From: Fen-1245 sp963835535
GTDB lineage: Bacteria > Gemmatimonadota > Gemmatimonadetes > Gemmatimonadales > JACORV01
Reading direction: 5' to 3'
NCBI GenBank assembly: GCA_963835535.1
Contig: CAWIFL010000005.1
Coordinates: 310,001 to 374,000 of the forward strand
Length of the DNA: 64,000 nt
This document shows, one piece after another, positions 35,295-43,964 of this stretch. The position numbers were made by a program, and so were the translations under genes. A model generated the notes under the pieces. It ran no database searches. It was not told where the DNA came from and was given only the letters and a program-made list of their open reading frames with translations. Position 1 is the first letter of the stretch; each line of letters opens with the position of its first letter.

Positions 35295-36206
35295 TTACGA
35301 TAACACCGTCGCCCCCGGTTGCGCCGGACGTCGCGGTGTCGCGCGGGCGTACGCCCGCAGCCGCCGCAGCATCCGCCGGTCGTTGGTCACGAGGTCCTCG
35401 CCCTTGGGCGTTTCGAGGATCTTGATGACGCCCGCATGACGCTCGTCGGTCATGATTCTCCGGAACGGCTCGGGGCCGAGCGACCCCTCTCCGATCAGGG
35501 CGTGGCGGTCGCGCCGGCTGCCGAGGCCGCCCACGGAGTCGTTGAGATGCAGGCAGACGAGCCGCTCGATGCCGAGCACGCGGTCGAAGGCGTTCCACAC
35601 GCCGTCGTAGTCGCCGACCAGATCGTAGCCGGCGGCGAAGAGGTGGCAGGTGTCGGCGCAGAAGCCGATGCGGCGCCGGGCGGCGCGCGGCATCGCCTCC
35701 ACCAGGGCCGCCAGCTCCTCGAAGCTGCTCCCCAGCGCGGTGCCGCTCCCCGCGGTGGTTTCGAGCAGCACGTGCACGCGGCCGGGCACGGCGGCCAGAC
35801 ACGCCGCGTACGATGCGGCGTTGCGGACGAGGCCCCGCTCGCGGTCGTCGAGGAAGTTGCCGGGATGGGAGACCAGATACGGGATGCCGAGCGCTTCGCA
35901 CCGCTCCAGCTCGGCGATGAAGCTCTGCCGGGAGCGGCGGCGGAGCGCCGGCACCGGCGAGGCGAGGTTGATGAGGTACGAGTCGTGACTCGTGACCGCG
36001 CGGATCCCGTGCATGGCGAGGGCGCGCGTGAAGGCGGGAGCGGCGCCGCGTTCCAGCGCCGGCTCGCGCCACTGGTTCGGGGTCTTGGTGAAGACCTGGA
36101 TCGCGCTGGCGCCGATCAGCCGCCCGCGCTCGGGCGCCAGGGCGATGCCTCCCTGGGTGGAGACGTGGGCCCCGAGGAGATCCGCCGGCGGCGGCCGGCG
36201 CTTCAG
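35295..36206 (-). CDS. nfo: Endonuclease IV (AP endonuclease)
   Basis: Zinc-dependent TIM-barrel enzyme that nicks DNA 5' to abasic sites. The 303-residue protein shows LLGAHVSTQGGI, FTKTPNQW, SHDSYLINLASP, LVSHPGNFLDD, LETTAGSGTALGSSFEEL, GFCADTCHLFAAGYD, LHLNDSVGGLGSRRDRH with IGEG, and ILETPKGED: the full set of metal-ligand motifs. No ATG, GTG or TTG lies before the first strand. The CTG at 36206 overlaps the pcm stop (CTGA) and has AAGGAGG 4 bases upstream, so a coupled CTG start is proposed. Confidence 0.93.
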   Translation of the reverse strand: MKRRPPPADLLGAHVSTQGGIALAPERGRLIGASAIQVFTKTPNQWREPALERGAAPAFTRALAMHGIRAVTSHDSYLINLASPVPALRRRSRQSFIAELERCEALGIPYLVSHPGNFLDDRERGLVRNAASYAACLAAVPGRVHVLLETTAGSGTALGSSFEELAALVEAMPRAARRRIGFCADTCHLFAAGYDLVGDYDGVWNAFDRVLGIERLVCLHLNDSVGGLGSRRDRHALIGEGSLGPEPFRRIMTDERHAGVIKILETPKGEDLVTNDRRMLRRLRAYARATPRRPAQPGATVLS

Positions 36207-36859
36207 AAGCCCTCCTTGAAGGCGTGGCGGCCGATGAGCGGCACGAAACGGCACGCGCCTGCCTGGCGGGTGACCAGCCCGTCCGGCGAGAGGACGCCGA
36301 CGACCAGCTCCTGCAGGGCGAGGTCGCCCACCGGCACCGCGAGGCGCCCACCCGGCGCGAGCTGCGCGACCAGCGGCTCCGGGATGCATGGGGACGCGGC
36401 GGTCACGAGGATGCCGTCGTACGGCGCTCCCTCCGGCCAGCCGAGCGAGCCGTCGGCGACGTGGACCTCCACGTTGTGGAGCCCCAACGCGTCGAACCGG
36501 CGCCGGGCCCGGTCGGCCAGCGCCTCGATCCGCTCGATCGTCACGACCTGCCTGACGAGGTGCGCGAGGATGGCCGCCTGGTATCCCGAGCCGGTGCCGA
36601 TTTCGAGGACGCGGTCGTGGCGCCGCGGCAGCAGGGCCTCGGTCATCAGCGCGACCATGTACGGCTGGGAGATCGTCTGGCCATGTCCCACCGGCAGGGG
36701 CGCGTCGTCGTGCGCCGCGAAGGCGAGTGCGGCGGGGACGAAGGGATGCCGGGGAACGGCCACCATCGCTGCGAGCGTGCGCCTATCCCGAACGCCGCGC
36801 GCGGCTATCTGCCCGGCGACCATGCGCCGACGGGCCGCCAGATGGGCCTCAACGCGCAT
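36203..36859 (-). CDS. pcm: Protein-L-isoaspartate O-methyltransferase
   Basis: Repairs damaged aspartyl residues by methylating L-isoaspartate with SAM. The 218-residue protein shows RRMVAGQIAARGVRDRRTLAAM, the PLPVGHGQTISQPYMVALMTE signature, SAM motif I VLEIGTGSGYQAAILA and DGILVTAASPCIPEPLVAQL. The ATG at 36859 is chosen because the family extends a dozen residues before the internal ATG at 36823. The final codons carry the ribosome binding site of nfo, and its stop overlaps that gene's proposed CTG start. It is divergent from the GGDEF gene. Confidence 0.94.
   Translation of the reverse strand: MRVEAHLAARRRMVAGQIAARGVRDRRTLAAMVAVPRHPFVPAALAFAAHDDAPLPVGHGQTISQPYMVALMTEALLPRRHDRVLEIGTGSGYQAAILAHLVRQVVTIERIEALADRARRRFDALGLHNVEVHVADGSLGWPEGAPYDGILVTAASPCIPEPLVAQLAPGGRLAVPVGDLALQELVVGVLSPDGLVTRQAGACRFVPLIGRHAFKEGF
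36204..36217 (-). promoter_or_regulatory. Ribosome binding site and CTG start of nfo within the pcm stop
   Basis: AAGGAGG (36217-36211), 4 bases, then CTGA, where CTG would start nfo and TGA ends pcm. This geometry decides the nfo start because no standard start codon precedes its conserved first strand. Confidence 0.6.
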
Positions 36860-36944
36860 GCGGGAATGCCCGCGGCCGCCGAATCGCTTGCGGCTGGCCT
36901 GCCCGATGGATAGGTTCGCGCCGGAGTAAGGTGAACGAGGGACC

Positions 36945-38390
36945 GTGAACGACGTATTGCGCACCCATCTCCTGGTCGCCGGCGAGGCAGCCGCACGCCC
37001 CGCGGGCCTGGCGGCCGCGCTCGAGAAGGCCGGGTTCCGTGTGGACCTGGCCGCACCGGGACGCAACCTGAAGGCGGCAGTCGAGGGCGAGGCGCCAGAC
37101 GCCGTCCTGATCTGCGTGTCGGGCGCGGAGGCGGCCGACCTCGCCACGATCAAGAAGATGCGGGAGACGGTGCAGCAGTGGGCGGAGCTGCCGCTGGTGG
37201 CGCTCGTCTCGGGTGGCGACGGACGGGCGGTCGCCGACCTGATCCATGCCGGGGCCGACGACGCGGTCGGACACCCGCTGAACAGCGACGAGCTGCGGTC
37301 GCGCCTGGAGCACCTGCTGACGCGGCGGGAGGAGCTGCGGGAACTCCGCGCCACGCTCCGCGCCCGCGATCTCCTTTTCGACATCTTCCAGGAAGTCTCG
37401 GCCGCGCTGCGGGCCGAGGAGATCTTCCAGACCCTGGTCCGGCGGGTGGGCCAGGCGCTGAGCCTCTCGCACTGCTCCTTCGTTCTGACCTCGCCGGGCG
37501 CGCAGCACGGGCGCGTGGTCGCCGTGTACGAGAACCCCTCGGTGCGCGACATGCGCGTCGAGCTGGCGCGCTACCCGGAGATCCAGGAGGCGCTGCGCAC
37601 CGAGCGTCCGGTCGTCATCGAGGACGTGCAGGAGCACCCGCTGTTCGCCACGATCCGCGACAAGTGGGACGCCCAGTCGGTCGAGGTGAACATCCGCTCG
37701 GCGGTCGCCTTGCCGGTCTTCGTGCAGGGGACGCCGGCCGGGGTCTTCTTCCTCCGCACGCGCGAGGGAGACCCCGAACTCACCAGCCGCGACATCGCGC
37801 TCGCCGACACCATCGCGAAGGCCGCGTCGAAGGTCCTGGAGAACGAGGAGCGGCGCGCCGCGATGTTCCGGCGCCAGCTCAACGCCGGGGCGCTCGACGT
37901 CCTCACGGGCTGCGCCAGTCTCGACGCGCTCGACCGCCGGCTCCGCGACGAGTACGAGCGGGCGCGGCGCTACCGCCTCCGGTTCTGCCTGGTGGTGCTG
38001 GACGTGGATCAGTTCCGGGTCCTCAACGACCGGCTGGGGACGCAGGCCGGGGATCGGATCCTCGCGGACCTCGGGCAGATCCTGCAGCGGGAGCTGCGGT
38101 CGCCGGACTTCGTGGCGCGCTACGGCGGGGACGAGTTCGCGCTCGTGCTGCCGGAGACCGACGCGCGCGGGGCGCGGAACTTCGTTCAGCGGCTGAACTC
38201 GGTGGTGACGAAGCACACCTTCCCCGACCTGGGCGGGGAGCATCCGGGATTCTCGGCGGGCGTCGTGTCGTTCCCGCATCCCGAGGCGCTCCGCCCCGAG
38301 GATCTGTTCGCCCTCGCCGATGCGGCGCTCGCCAAGGCGAAGGCGTCCCCCGACGACCGCATCGCCATCGCGCTGTCGCCGGGGAGCTAG
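36945..38390 (+). CDS. Diguanylate cyclase with receiver-like and GAF domains
   Basis: A 481-residue protein predicted to make cyclic di-GMP. Residues about 1-130 look like a receiver domain, but the phospho-acceptor Asp position reads VLICVSG, so it is probably not phosphorylated. A GAF domain covers about 135-300. The GGDEF domain (about 310-475) has LDVDQFRVLNDR, an intact active loop YGGDEFALVL and an inhibitory RxxD site (RSPD) five residues before it, indicating product feedback. A GTG start at 36945 begins MNDVLRTHLLV. It is divergent from pcm. The upstream signal is unknown. Confidence 0.9.
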   Translation: MNDVLRTHLLVAGEAAARPAGLAAALEKAGFRVDLAAPGRNLKAAVEGEAPDAVLICVSGAEAADLATIKKMRETVQQWAELPLVALVSGGDGRAVADLIHAGADDAVGHPLNSDELRSRLEHLLTRREELRELRATLRARDLLFDIFQEVSAALRAEEIFQTLVRRVGQALSLSHCSFVLTSPGAQHGRVVAVYENPSVRDMRVELARYPEIQEALRTERPVVIEDVQEHPLFATIRDKWDAQSVEVNIRSAVALPVFVQGTPAGVFFLRTREGDPELTSRDIALADTIAKAASKVLENEERRAAMFRRQLNAGALDVLTGCASLDALDRRLRDEYERARRYRLRFCLVVLDVDQFRVLNDRLGTQAGDRILADLGQILQRELRSPDFVARYGGDEFALVLPETDARGARNFVQRLNSVVTKHTFPDLGGEHPGFSAGVVSFPHPEALRPEDLFALADAALAKAKASPDDRIAIALSPGS

Positions 38391-38396
38391 CGGGCG

Positions 38397-38777
38397 TTAC
38401 CGCGCGGCCGAAGATTCGTCGGCCGCAACGCGGAAGACGTCGGCGAGCGTGCGCTCCGCCGCCCGCAGTTCCATCCTGAGGCGCGCCATCAGCGAATCGT
38501 AGAACTGCAGCGGCTCGAGGTCGCCCCCCTGCGCCTCGACCGCGCGCCGCACGTCCTCCACCCGCCCGGCATGGCGGGCGACCGCGTCGGCCAGCGCCGC
38601 CAGGGCGGATGCGACTTCCGTGACGGCCTCGCGCCGGTGCGCGTTGCGGCGCTCGAGCGCGGCGCGGATCTGGGCCAGCGCGACGCGGGGAGGGTCTCCG
38701 GGATCAGGGATCCGGGGTCCGGGGAAGTGCCTCCCTGACCCCGGGGCCGGGGCCCCGGTCCCCGTCTCTCTCCTCAC
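38397..38777 (-). CDS. Small coiled-coil protein coupled to the MerR-like regulator
   Basis: The 126-residue protein is not recognised. After a Gly/Pro-rich first 30 residues (encoded by a G-rich repeated-word tract at about 38693-38760), it is almost entirely alpha-helical and Ala/Arg-rich (LAQIRAALERRNAHRREAV, DSLMARLRMELRAAERTL), consistent with a coiled coil. The GTG start overlaps the stop of the MerR-like gene (GTGA), which is the main evidence that it is translated. It might interact with that regulator's own C-terminal coiled coil; this is inference. Confidence 0.55.
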   Translation of the reverse strand: MRRETGTGAPAPGSGRHFPGPRIPDPGDPPRVALAQIRAALERRNAHRREAVTEVASALAALADAVARHAGRVEDVRRAVEAQGGDLEPLQFYDSLMARLRMELRAAERTLADVFRVAADESSAAR

Positions 38778-39709
38778 TCGTCACCCGGCTTGAGGAGCCT
38801 GCCCAGCACCGACGTGCGCTTCCGCGGGCGGTGCTCCTCCAGCTGCGCCTCGGCATCGGTGACGCGATGCTCGAGCTTGACCTTCGCCTCCCGCAGCCGC
38901 TCCACCAGATCCCGCTCGGACTCCAGCTCCGCGCGCAGGCGCTCCATCTCCGATGCCGGCGTCCCCGATGGGACGGGGCGAGGGGGAGGGGGAGCTGGCG
39001 GCGGCGCGGCCTGCGGAATGCTCGGAGGCGGGAGTGGGGCCGGCGCCTCGGCGCGCCACGGCGGCGGGGCCGCCTGCGGCGGGGGCGGCGGGGGCGGCGG
39101 GGGCGGCGACGGCGCACGGGCTTCGACGGTGGCCGGCGGCGACGGCGCGGACTGCACCGGCGGAGGGGCGACCGGCGCGGGCGGAGGCGGCGCCGGGCTC
39201 CTCGCGGAGTCGGCACGGCCTTCGCTCAGGGCCTTGGGCGGCTGCGCGGCAGCGAGCGCCGGCCGCACGCCGGCGTGGTCCGCGATCTCCGTGAGCACCT
39301 TCTCCTGGCCTTCCAGCACATCGGTGAGCCGCACGATCTCCTTGGCCATCTGCCAGAGTGCGTCGCGCTGCTCGCGCTCGCCGTCCACGATGGCCGCCAG
39401 GAGCTCGAGGTTCGACACGCCGGACGCCCGGTGCCCGGCGGCGCGCGGCTGGTGTGCGGGGCCGGGCGCGACCTGCGGCGTCGCGCCCTCCAAGGTGCCC
39501 AGGATCGCCTCGCGCGACCGGCCCGCGGCATACCCCGCGGCGAGGGTCCGCAGGACGGCAACGGCGGCGGGCGGATAGCGCCGCCGCCGGCCGGTGCCGA
39601 TCGAGGGGATGTGATCGAGGAAGGCGTCGCGGTAGTAGCGGACCGTGGATTCCGGAAGATCCAGCTTGTCGGCTACCTCTTTCAGCGTCAGGAGGGGCTC
39701 GTCGGACAT
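38774..39709 (-). CDS. MerR-like DNA-binding protein with Pro-rich linker and C-terminal coiled coil
   Basis: The 311-residue protein begins with a MerR-type helix-turn-helix (LLTLKEVADKLDLPESTVRYYRD, then SIGTGRRRRYPPAAVAVLR). A helical segment (about 110-150) follows, then a very Pro-rich linker of roughly 90 residues including an unbroken run of ten prolines. A charged coiled coil closes it (ERLRAELESERDLVERLREA). No metal-binding Cys are present, so it is not a metal sensor. It resembles chromosome-partition or structural MerR-HTH proteins as much as a classical activator. The frame opens at 39775, but the ATG at 39709 precedes the HTH directly. Confidence 0.75.
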   Translation of the reverse strand: MSDEPLLTLKEVADKLDLPESTVRYYRDAFLDHIPSIGTGRRRRYPPAAVAVLRTLAAGYAAGRSREAILGTLEGATPQVAPGPAHQPRAAGHRASGVSNLELLAAIVDGEREQRDALWQMAKEIVRLTDVLEGQEKVLTEIADHAGVRPALAAAQPPKALSEGRADSARSPAPPPPAPVAPPPVQSAPSPPATVEARAPSPPPPPPPPPPQAAPPPWRAEAPAPLPPPSIPQAAPPPAPPPPRPVPSGTPASEMERLRAELESERDLVERLREAKVKLEHRVTDAEAQLEEHRPRKRTSVLGRLLKPGDE

Positions 39710-39808
39710 GGGGCGAAGATATGACGCGGCGGACGGGGCTGCAACGGTGGACCGCGCCTCAGCGCGGAAACGCAACGGCGGGGCTGCGCGAGCCGCGGGA
39801 GCGGGCGG

Positions 39809-40042
39809 CTAGTCGAGCCCGAGGGTCGCGCGGCCCGCCCGGAAATCGCGCCCGCACCGCGGGCAGTGCAGGCCCCCACCCGGCGGCTCGGCCAGCGCAT
39901 AGTCGAAGCTGCGGCCGCAGGTGCACTCCGACGCCAGGCTCTGGTAGCCGCACACGATGCAGTAGTCGTCCTCCGGCGCGTAGAGCCGGAACCGCCCGCA
40001 GGTCTCGCAGCGCTTGGCGAGGCGCTCGTCCGGCGCGCTCAC
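39809..40042 (-). CDS. Small double zinc-ribbon protein
   Basis: A 77-residue protein made of cysteine pairs: CETCG, CIVCG, CTCGR preceded by another Cys, and CPRCG, enough for two zinc ribbons. Such small proteins may bind nucleic acid or another protein; the function is unknown. The frame allows a start at 40060, but the GTG at 40042 overlaps the envC-like stop (GTGA), matching the coupling pattern of this operon. It is the last gene of the long minus-strand run that begins with lepA. Confidence 0.65.
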   Translation of the reverse strand: MSAPDERLAKRCETCGRFRLYAPEDDYCIVCGYQSLASECTCGRSFDYALAEPPGGGLHCPRCGRDFRAGRATLGLD

Positions 40043-41232
40043 TGGCGGCGGCGCAGCCACGCGATGGGGTCGAGGGCCTGGCCTTCCTTGCGCACCTGGA
40101 ATTCGATGTGGGGTCCCTGGTCGGAGTTCTCACCGCCCGAGAGCCCCACCACGTCGCCCTTGGCGACCTGCTGATTCTCCCGGACCTGGATCTCGCGGAG
40201 GTAGGCGTAGACGGTGTAGTACCCGCCCCCATGGTCGATCACGACCGAGGGACCGTAGGTGCCGAGGGCGCGCGCCAGCCGCACGGTGCCGGGCGCGACG
40301 GCGTGGACCGGCGTGCCGCTGCTCACCCCGATGCCGATGCCGTTCCAGCGGATGGTGGTGTTGTTCTCGAGCTGCTGCCGCCCGAAGCGGTAGACGATGT
40401 TGCCGTTCACCGGCCAGTCGAGCTGGCCGATGTCCGACGTGCGGAGCCGGGAGGCGCTGGCGACGCCGCGGCTGGCTTCCGCGAGGCGGCGCCGCTCGAG
40501 GGCGGCGATGAAGTCGTTGAGGCGCGCCTCGTCGCGCGCGAGCTGCGCGAGCTGCTGCTGCGCCCGGTCCGCGGCGCGCTGGGACTGGCGCAGGCTGCGC
40601 TGCCGGTCCTGCTCCAGGTCGCGGTAGCGCTGGTTCTCCTCCGCGCGCTCGTCGCGCCGCCGCGAGAGGGTGTTCTGGAGACTGAGGAGCTGGTCGCGCC
40701 CGTCGGCCGCGGAGTCGCGCAGCGCCTGCACTTCCTTGACCAGCTGCCGGTCCTGGCGGCTGATGAGGTACAGGTACTTGTAGCGGCTGAGGAGGTCCCC
40801 GAACGACTCCGCCCCCAGCAGCACCTGGGCCGTGTACAGCGGCCCGCGCTTGTAGATCTCGATCAGCCGGTGCTGCAGGATGGCGCGCTTCTCCGCCAGC
40901 GCGTCCTGCGCGATCAGGAGATCGGCCGTCTTGCGCCCGATCTGCGTGCCCATCTCGGCGATCTGGATGTCCAGCTCGCCCACGATGCGGCCGGTCGTCT
41001 GGACCTGGGCCTGCATGTTCTGGACTTCGCTCGAGAGGGAGTGCACGCGGCTCCTGAGGCGCGCCATCTCGTCTTCGAGCTGCTCGCGCTGCCGGCGGAT
41101 CTCGATGAGGCGCGACTGGCTGTTGGCCAGCGCGGTGTCGAGCCCCTGGGGAGGGACCTGCTGCGCGGCGAGCGGGAACGCCGCCAGGAGGGCGGCGAGG
41201 AGCAGGGCGGCGGGGGCCGCGCCGCGGTCCAT
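40039..41232 (-). CDS. envC: EnvC-like murein hydrolase activator (degenerate LytM)
   Basis: The 397-residue periplasmic protein has a signal peptide (LLLAALLAAFPLAAQ), a long coiled coil (about 30-265) and a C-terminal LytM/M23 domain. In that domain the usual zinc ligands are absent: the first-histidine region reads NNTTIRWNGIGIGV, which matches the degenerate LytM of EnvC (LRWKGMVI), so it should activate an amidase and not cut peptidoglycan itself. It follows ftsX directly (TGATG, 1-base overlap). FtsEX is known to recruit and switch EnvC at the division site. The target amidase is not in the window. Confidence 0.9.
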   Translation of the reverse strand: MDRGAAPAALLLAALLAAFPLAAQQVPPQGLDTALANSQSRLIEIRRQREQLEDEMARLRSRVHSLSSEVQNMQAQVQTTGRIVGELDIQIAEMGTQIGRKTADLLIAQDALAEKRAILQHRLIEIYKRGPLYTAQVLLGAESFGDLLSRYKYLYLISRQDRQLVKEVQALRDSAADGRDQLLSLQNTLSRRRDERAEENQRYRDLEQDRQRSLRQSQRAADRAQQQLAQLARDEARLNDFIAALERRRLAEASRGVASASRLRTSDIGQLDWPVNGNIVYRFGRQQLENNTTIRWNGIGIGVSSGTPVHAVAPGTVRLARALGTYGPSVVIDHGGGYYTVYAYLREIQVRENQQVAKGDVVGLSGGENSDQGPHIEFQVRKEGQALDPIAWLRRRQ

Positions 41233-42089
41233 CAGACTCCGCGAAGGTGGCGGCCGACTGCGACGAGGCTGCCGACGAAGCCCAGCAGGCCGCCGGCGGC
41301 GACCCCGGCCGCGGCCGCGGCCGGCGCGAAGAACAGGGTCGCGTGGTAGACGCTGCCCACGAGCGTGAAGGTGCCGTAGCACAGGCCGAGCGCGAGCAGT
41401 CCGCCGAGCACGCCCTTGGTGAAGCCCTCGAGCAGGAAGGGCCGCCGGATGAAGCCGTCGGTCGCGCCCACCAGGCGCATGATCGCGATCTCGCGGCTCC
41501 GGTGCAGCACCGCCATGCGGATGGTGTTGCCGATGATGATGATCGCCACCAGGGCGAAGGCGGCGCCGATCACGGTGCCCGCGGCGGTGGCGATGGTGCG
41601 CAGGCGGTCGAGTTTCTCGACCCAGTCGTTGCCGAAGCGGACGTCCTCGACGAACTGGAAGCCCTTGAGCCGGTCGGCGACGGCCGCCGCGGTGGCGGCG
41701 TTGCGGAGCTCAGGCTTGAGCCGCACTTCCAGGGACGCGGGGAGCGGATTGACCTCCAGGTCCTGGAAGATGTCCTGGAACTCGGGCAGCTCCCGGCGGG
41801 CGCGGGACAGCGCCTCGGTCTCGCTGACGTGCTCGACGCTCTGGACCTCGGGGAAGGCCTGGATGTCGCTCATCCCCAAGGTGATCGCCTCGATGGCCGT
41901 GCCGCGGCGCAGGTACGCCACCACCTCGACGCGCTCGGCCGCCGTGCCGATGGCGGCGTGGATGTTGACGGCGACCAGGCCGAACAGGCCGAACACGAAG
42001 AGCGAGAAGGCGATCGTCGAGATGGACAGCACGGAGAGCAGCGGCGCGCGCCGGAAGGCGAGCATCGTCTCGCGGAGCACGAGCCTCAT
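41232..42089 (-). CDS. ftsX: Cell division protein FtsX
   Basis: Membrane subunit of the FtsEX complex, which couples cytosolic ATP hydrolysis to cell-wall hydrolases during division. The 285-residue protein has the expected four membrane helices: an N-terminal one (LLSVLSISTIAFSLFVFGLF), then a periplasmic domain of about 140 residues (VEVVAYLRRGTA, FQDIFQDLEVNPLPASLEV), then three more with the IRMAVLHRSREIAIMRLVGA segment. The start overlaps the ftsE stop (ATGA), and its stop overlaps the envC start. Confidence 0.95.
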   Translation of the reverse strand: MRLVLRETMLAFRRAPLLSVLSISTIAFSLFVFGLFGLVAVNIHAAIGTAAERVEVVAYLRRGTAIEAITLGMSDIQAFPEVQSVEHVSETEALSRARRELPEFQDIFQDLEVNPLPASLEVRLKPELRNAATAAAVADRLKGFQFVEDVRFGNDWVEKLDRLRTIATAAGTVIGAAFALVAIIIIGNTIRMAVLHRSREIAIMRLVGATDGFIRRPFLLEGFTKGVLGGLLALGLCYGTFTLVGSVYHATLFFAPAAAAAGVAAGGLLGFVGSLVAVGRHLRGV

Positions 42090-42778
42090 GGGAGCGCGGC
42101 CGCCCCGCCCGCGTCCTCGGCCGAGTCGTACGCCACGGCGCCGTGCTGCAGCTCGACCAGATGCGCCGGCACGCTCTTGACCAGGTCGAGATCGTGCGTC
42201 GCCATGAGCACGGCCGTGCCCGACGCGTTGATGTCCCGCAGCAGCTGGAAGATCCCGCGCGTCGCCCGCTCGTCGAGGTTGCCCGTCGGCTCGTCCGCCA
42301 GCAGGACCACCGGGTCGTTGACGAGCGCGCGGGCGATGGCCACGCGCTGCTGCTCGCCCCCCGACAGCTCACGCGGGTACTGGTGCGCCTTCCCGGCCAG
42401 GCCGACCTGGGTGAGCACGCGCATCACCCGCGGGCCGATGGTGGAGCGCCGCGCGCCCGTGACCTCGAGGGCGAAGGCGACGTTCTCCTCCGCCGTGCGG
42501 TCCTCGAGCAGCTGGAAGTCCTGGAAGACGACCCCGAGCCTGCGCCGGAGGCGGGGAACGTCCCGCCCGTTGATACGCGAGGAGGTGAAGCCGGAGACGC
42601 GCACCTCGCCGACCGTCGGCCGCTCGGCCATGTAGATCAGCCGCAGTGCCGTCGTCTTGCCGGCGCCGCTGTGCCCGGTGAGGAAGGCGAACTCCCCCTT
42701 GGGGATATGGAAGGAGACGTCTTTGAGGGCGGCGCCCGTCTTCGGATACTCATGCGTGACGTTGAGGAACTTGATCAC
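42086..42778 (-). CDS. ftsE: Cell division ATP-binding protein FtsE
   Basis: ABC ATPase partner of FtsX. The 230-residue protein shows VTHEYPKTGAALKDVSF, Walker A GHSGAGKTTALRL, the FtsE-typical RRRLGVVFQDFQLL, signature ELSGGEQQRVAIARAL and Walker B VVLLADEPTGNLD with the switch ATHDL. The GTG start lies 21 bp after the PLP-enzyme stop. The ftsE-ftsX-envC order reconstructs the division module in one transcription unit. Confidence 0.96.
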   Translation of the reverse strand: MIKFLNVTHEYPKTGAALKDVSFHIPKGEFAFLTGHSGAGKTTALRLIYMAERPTVGEVRVSGFTSSRINGRDVPRLRRRLGVVFQDFQLLEDRTAEENVAFALEVTGARRSTIGPRVMRVLTQVGLAGKAHQYPRELSGGEQQRVAIARALVNDPVVLLADEPTGNLDERATRGIFQLLRDINASGTAVLMATHDLDLVKSVPAHLVELQHGAVAYDSAEDAGGAAALP

Positions 42779-42799
42779 GGCCGCAATCTAGGCCAAACG

Positions 42800-43957
42800 C
42801 TAGACCGCGGCGAGCCCGCGGGTGAGGTCCTCGATCAGGTCCGCCACGTCCTCCAGCCCGAGCGAGAGCCGGAGAAAGCCGTCGGGGATCCCGGCGGCGG
42901 CCCGCTCGTCGGGCGTGAGCGCGGCGTGGGAGGTGAAGCGCGGCTCCGAGACGAGCGACTCGACGCCGCCCAGGCTCGGCGCGTGCGTGATGAGCCGCAG
43001 CGCGCGCAGGCACCGTTCGGCGGCGCGGGGGCCGCCGGACAGCTCGACGCCCACCATCCCGCCGAAGCCGTCCAGCGTCCGCGCCGCGAGGGCGTGGTCC
43101 GGGTGCGACGCGAGGCCCGGGTAGTGCACCCGCCGCACCTTCGGCTGCTGCTCCAGCCACGTCGCCACTTCCATGCCGGTCTGGTTGTGGCGCTGCACGC
43201 GCACGGCGAGGGTCTTCATCCCGCGCTCGATGAGCCACGCGGCGTGCGGGTCCAGCGCCTGGCCCCAGACCTTCATCCGGCTGCGGACCTCCTCCACGAC
43301 CGTCTCGGCGCCCGCCACGGCCCCCGCGACGATGTCGGAGTGGCCGTTCAGGTACTTGGTCACGCTGTGGATCACGACGTCGGCGCCGTGCTCCAGCGGC
43401 CGGTAATTGATCGGCGAGGCGAAGGTCGAGTCCACCAGCAGCGCGATGCCCTCCGCCTCCGCGAGCACGGCGAGCCACTGCACGTCGAGCACGCGCATCA
43501 GCGGATTGGTCGGCGATTCGATGAAGATGCCCCGCGTGTTCTTCCGCAGCTTGCTGCGCCACTCCCGCCGCTTGTCGGGGTTGACGAAGCTGACCTCGAT
43601 GCCGAAGCGCGTGAACTCCTCGGTGAAGAGCTGGCGGGTCCCGCCGTAGATCCAGTCGCTCGACAGCAGATGGTCGCCCGGGTTGAGCACCGCGAGGTGG
43701 GCCAGCGCGGTCGCGCCCATTCCGCTGGCGACGAAGATGGCCGCCTCCGCCCCTTCGAGGCGCGCCAGGCGCTCGGCCAGGCGCAGCTGGTTGGGGTTGT
43801 TGCCGTAGCGGGTGTAGAGGGTCTCGCCCTGCGAGCCGACCTCGCGGACGAAGGTGCTGGACTGGAAGATGGGCGGCGCGACCGGCTCGTTCGCGGTGCG
43901 CGCGTGGACGTCCCCGTGGATCGCGAGGGTCGAGGGCCCGGCGGTGCGGCGGCGCAT
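42800..43957 (-). CDS. Cys/Met-metabolism PLP enzyme (cystathionine gamma-synthase/lyase-like)
   Basis: A 385-residue cytosolic PLP-dependent enzyme. Seen: STLAIHGD, PVAPPIFQSSTF, YTRYGNNPNQ, ASGMGATA (phosphate cup), VDSTFASPINYRPLEHGAD and the PLP lysine K201 in HSVTKYLNGHSDI. The C-terminal SLGGVESLVSEP motif is also present. The family includes cystathionine synthase, cystathionine lyase, methionine gamma-lyase and O-acetylhomoserine sulfhydrylase, which sequence inspection alone cannot separate. It lies 7 bp after the STAS-like gene and before ftsE, in the same run. Confidence 0.92.
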   Translation of the reverse strand: MRRRTAGPSTLAIHGDVHARTANEPVAPPIFQSSTFVREVGSQGETLYTRYGNNPNQLRLAERLARLEGAEAAIFVASGMGATALAHLAVLNPGDHLLSSDWIYGGTRQLFTEEFTRFGIEVSFVNPDKRREWRSKLRKNTRGIFIESPTNPLMRVLDVQWLAVLAEAEGIALLVDSTFASPINYRPLEHGADVVIHSVTKYLNGHSDIVAGAVAGAETVVEEVRSRMKVWGQALDPHAAWLIERGMKTLAVRVQRHNQTGMEVATWLEQQPKVRRVHYPGLASHPDHALAARTLDGFGGMVGVELSGGPRAAERCLRALRLITHAPSLGGVESLVSEPRFTSHAALTPDERAAAGIPDGFLRLSLGLEDVADLIEDLTRGLAAV

Positions 43958-43964
43958 GCTGGCG

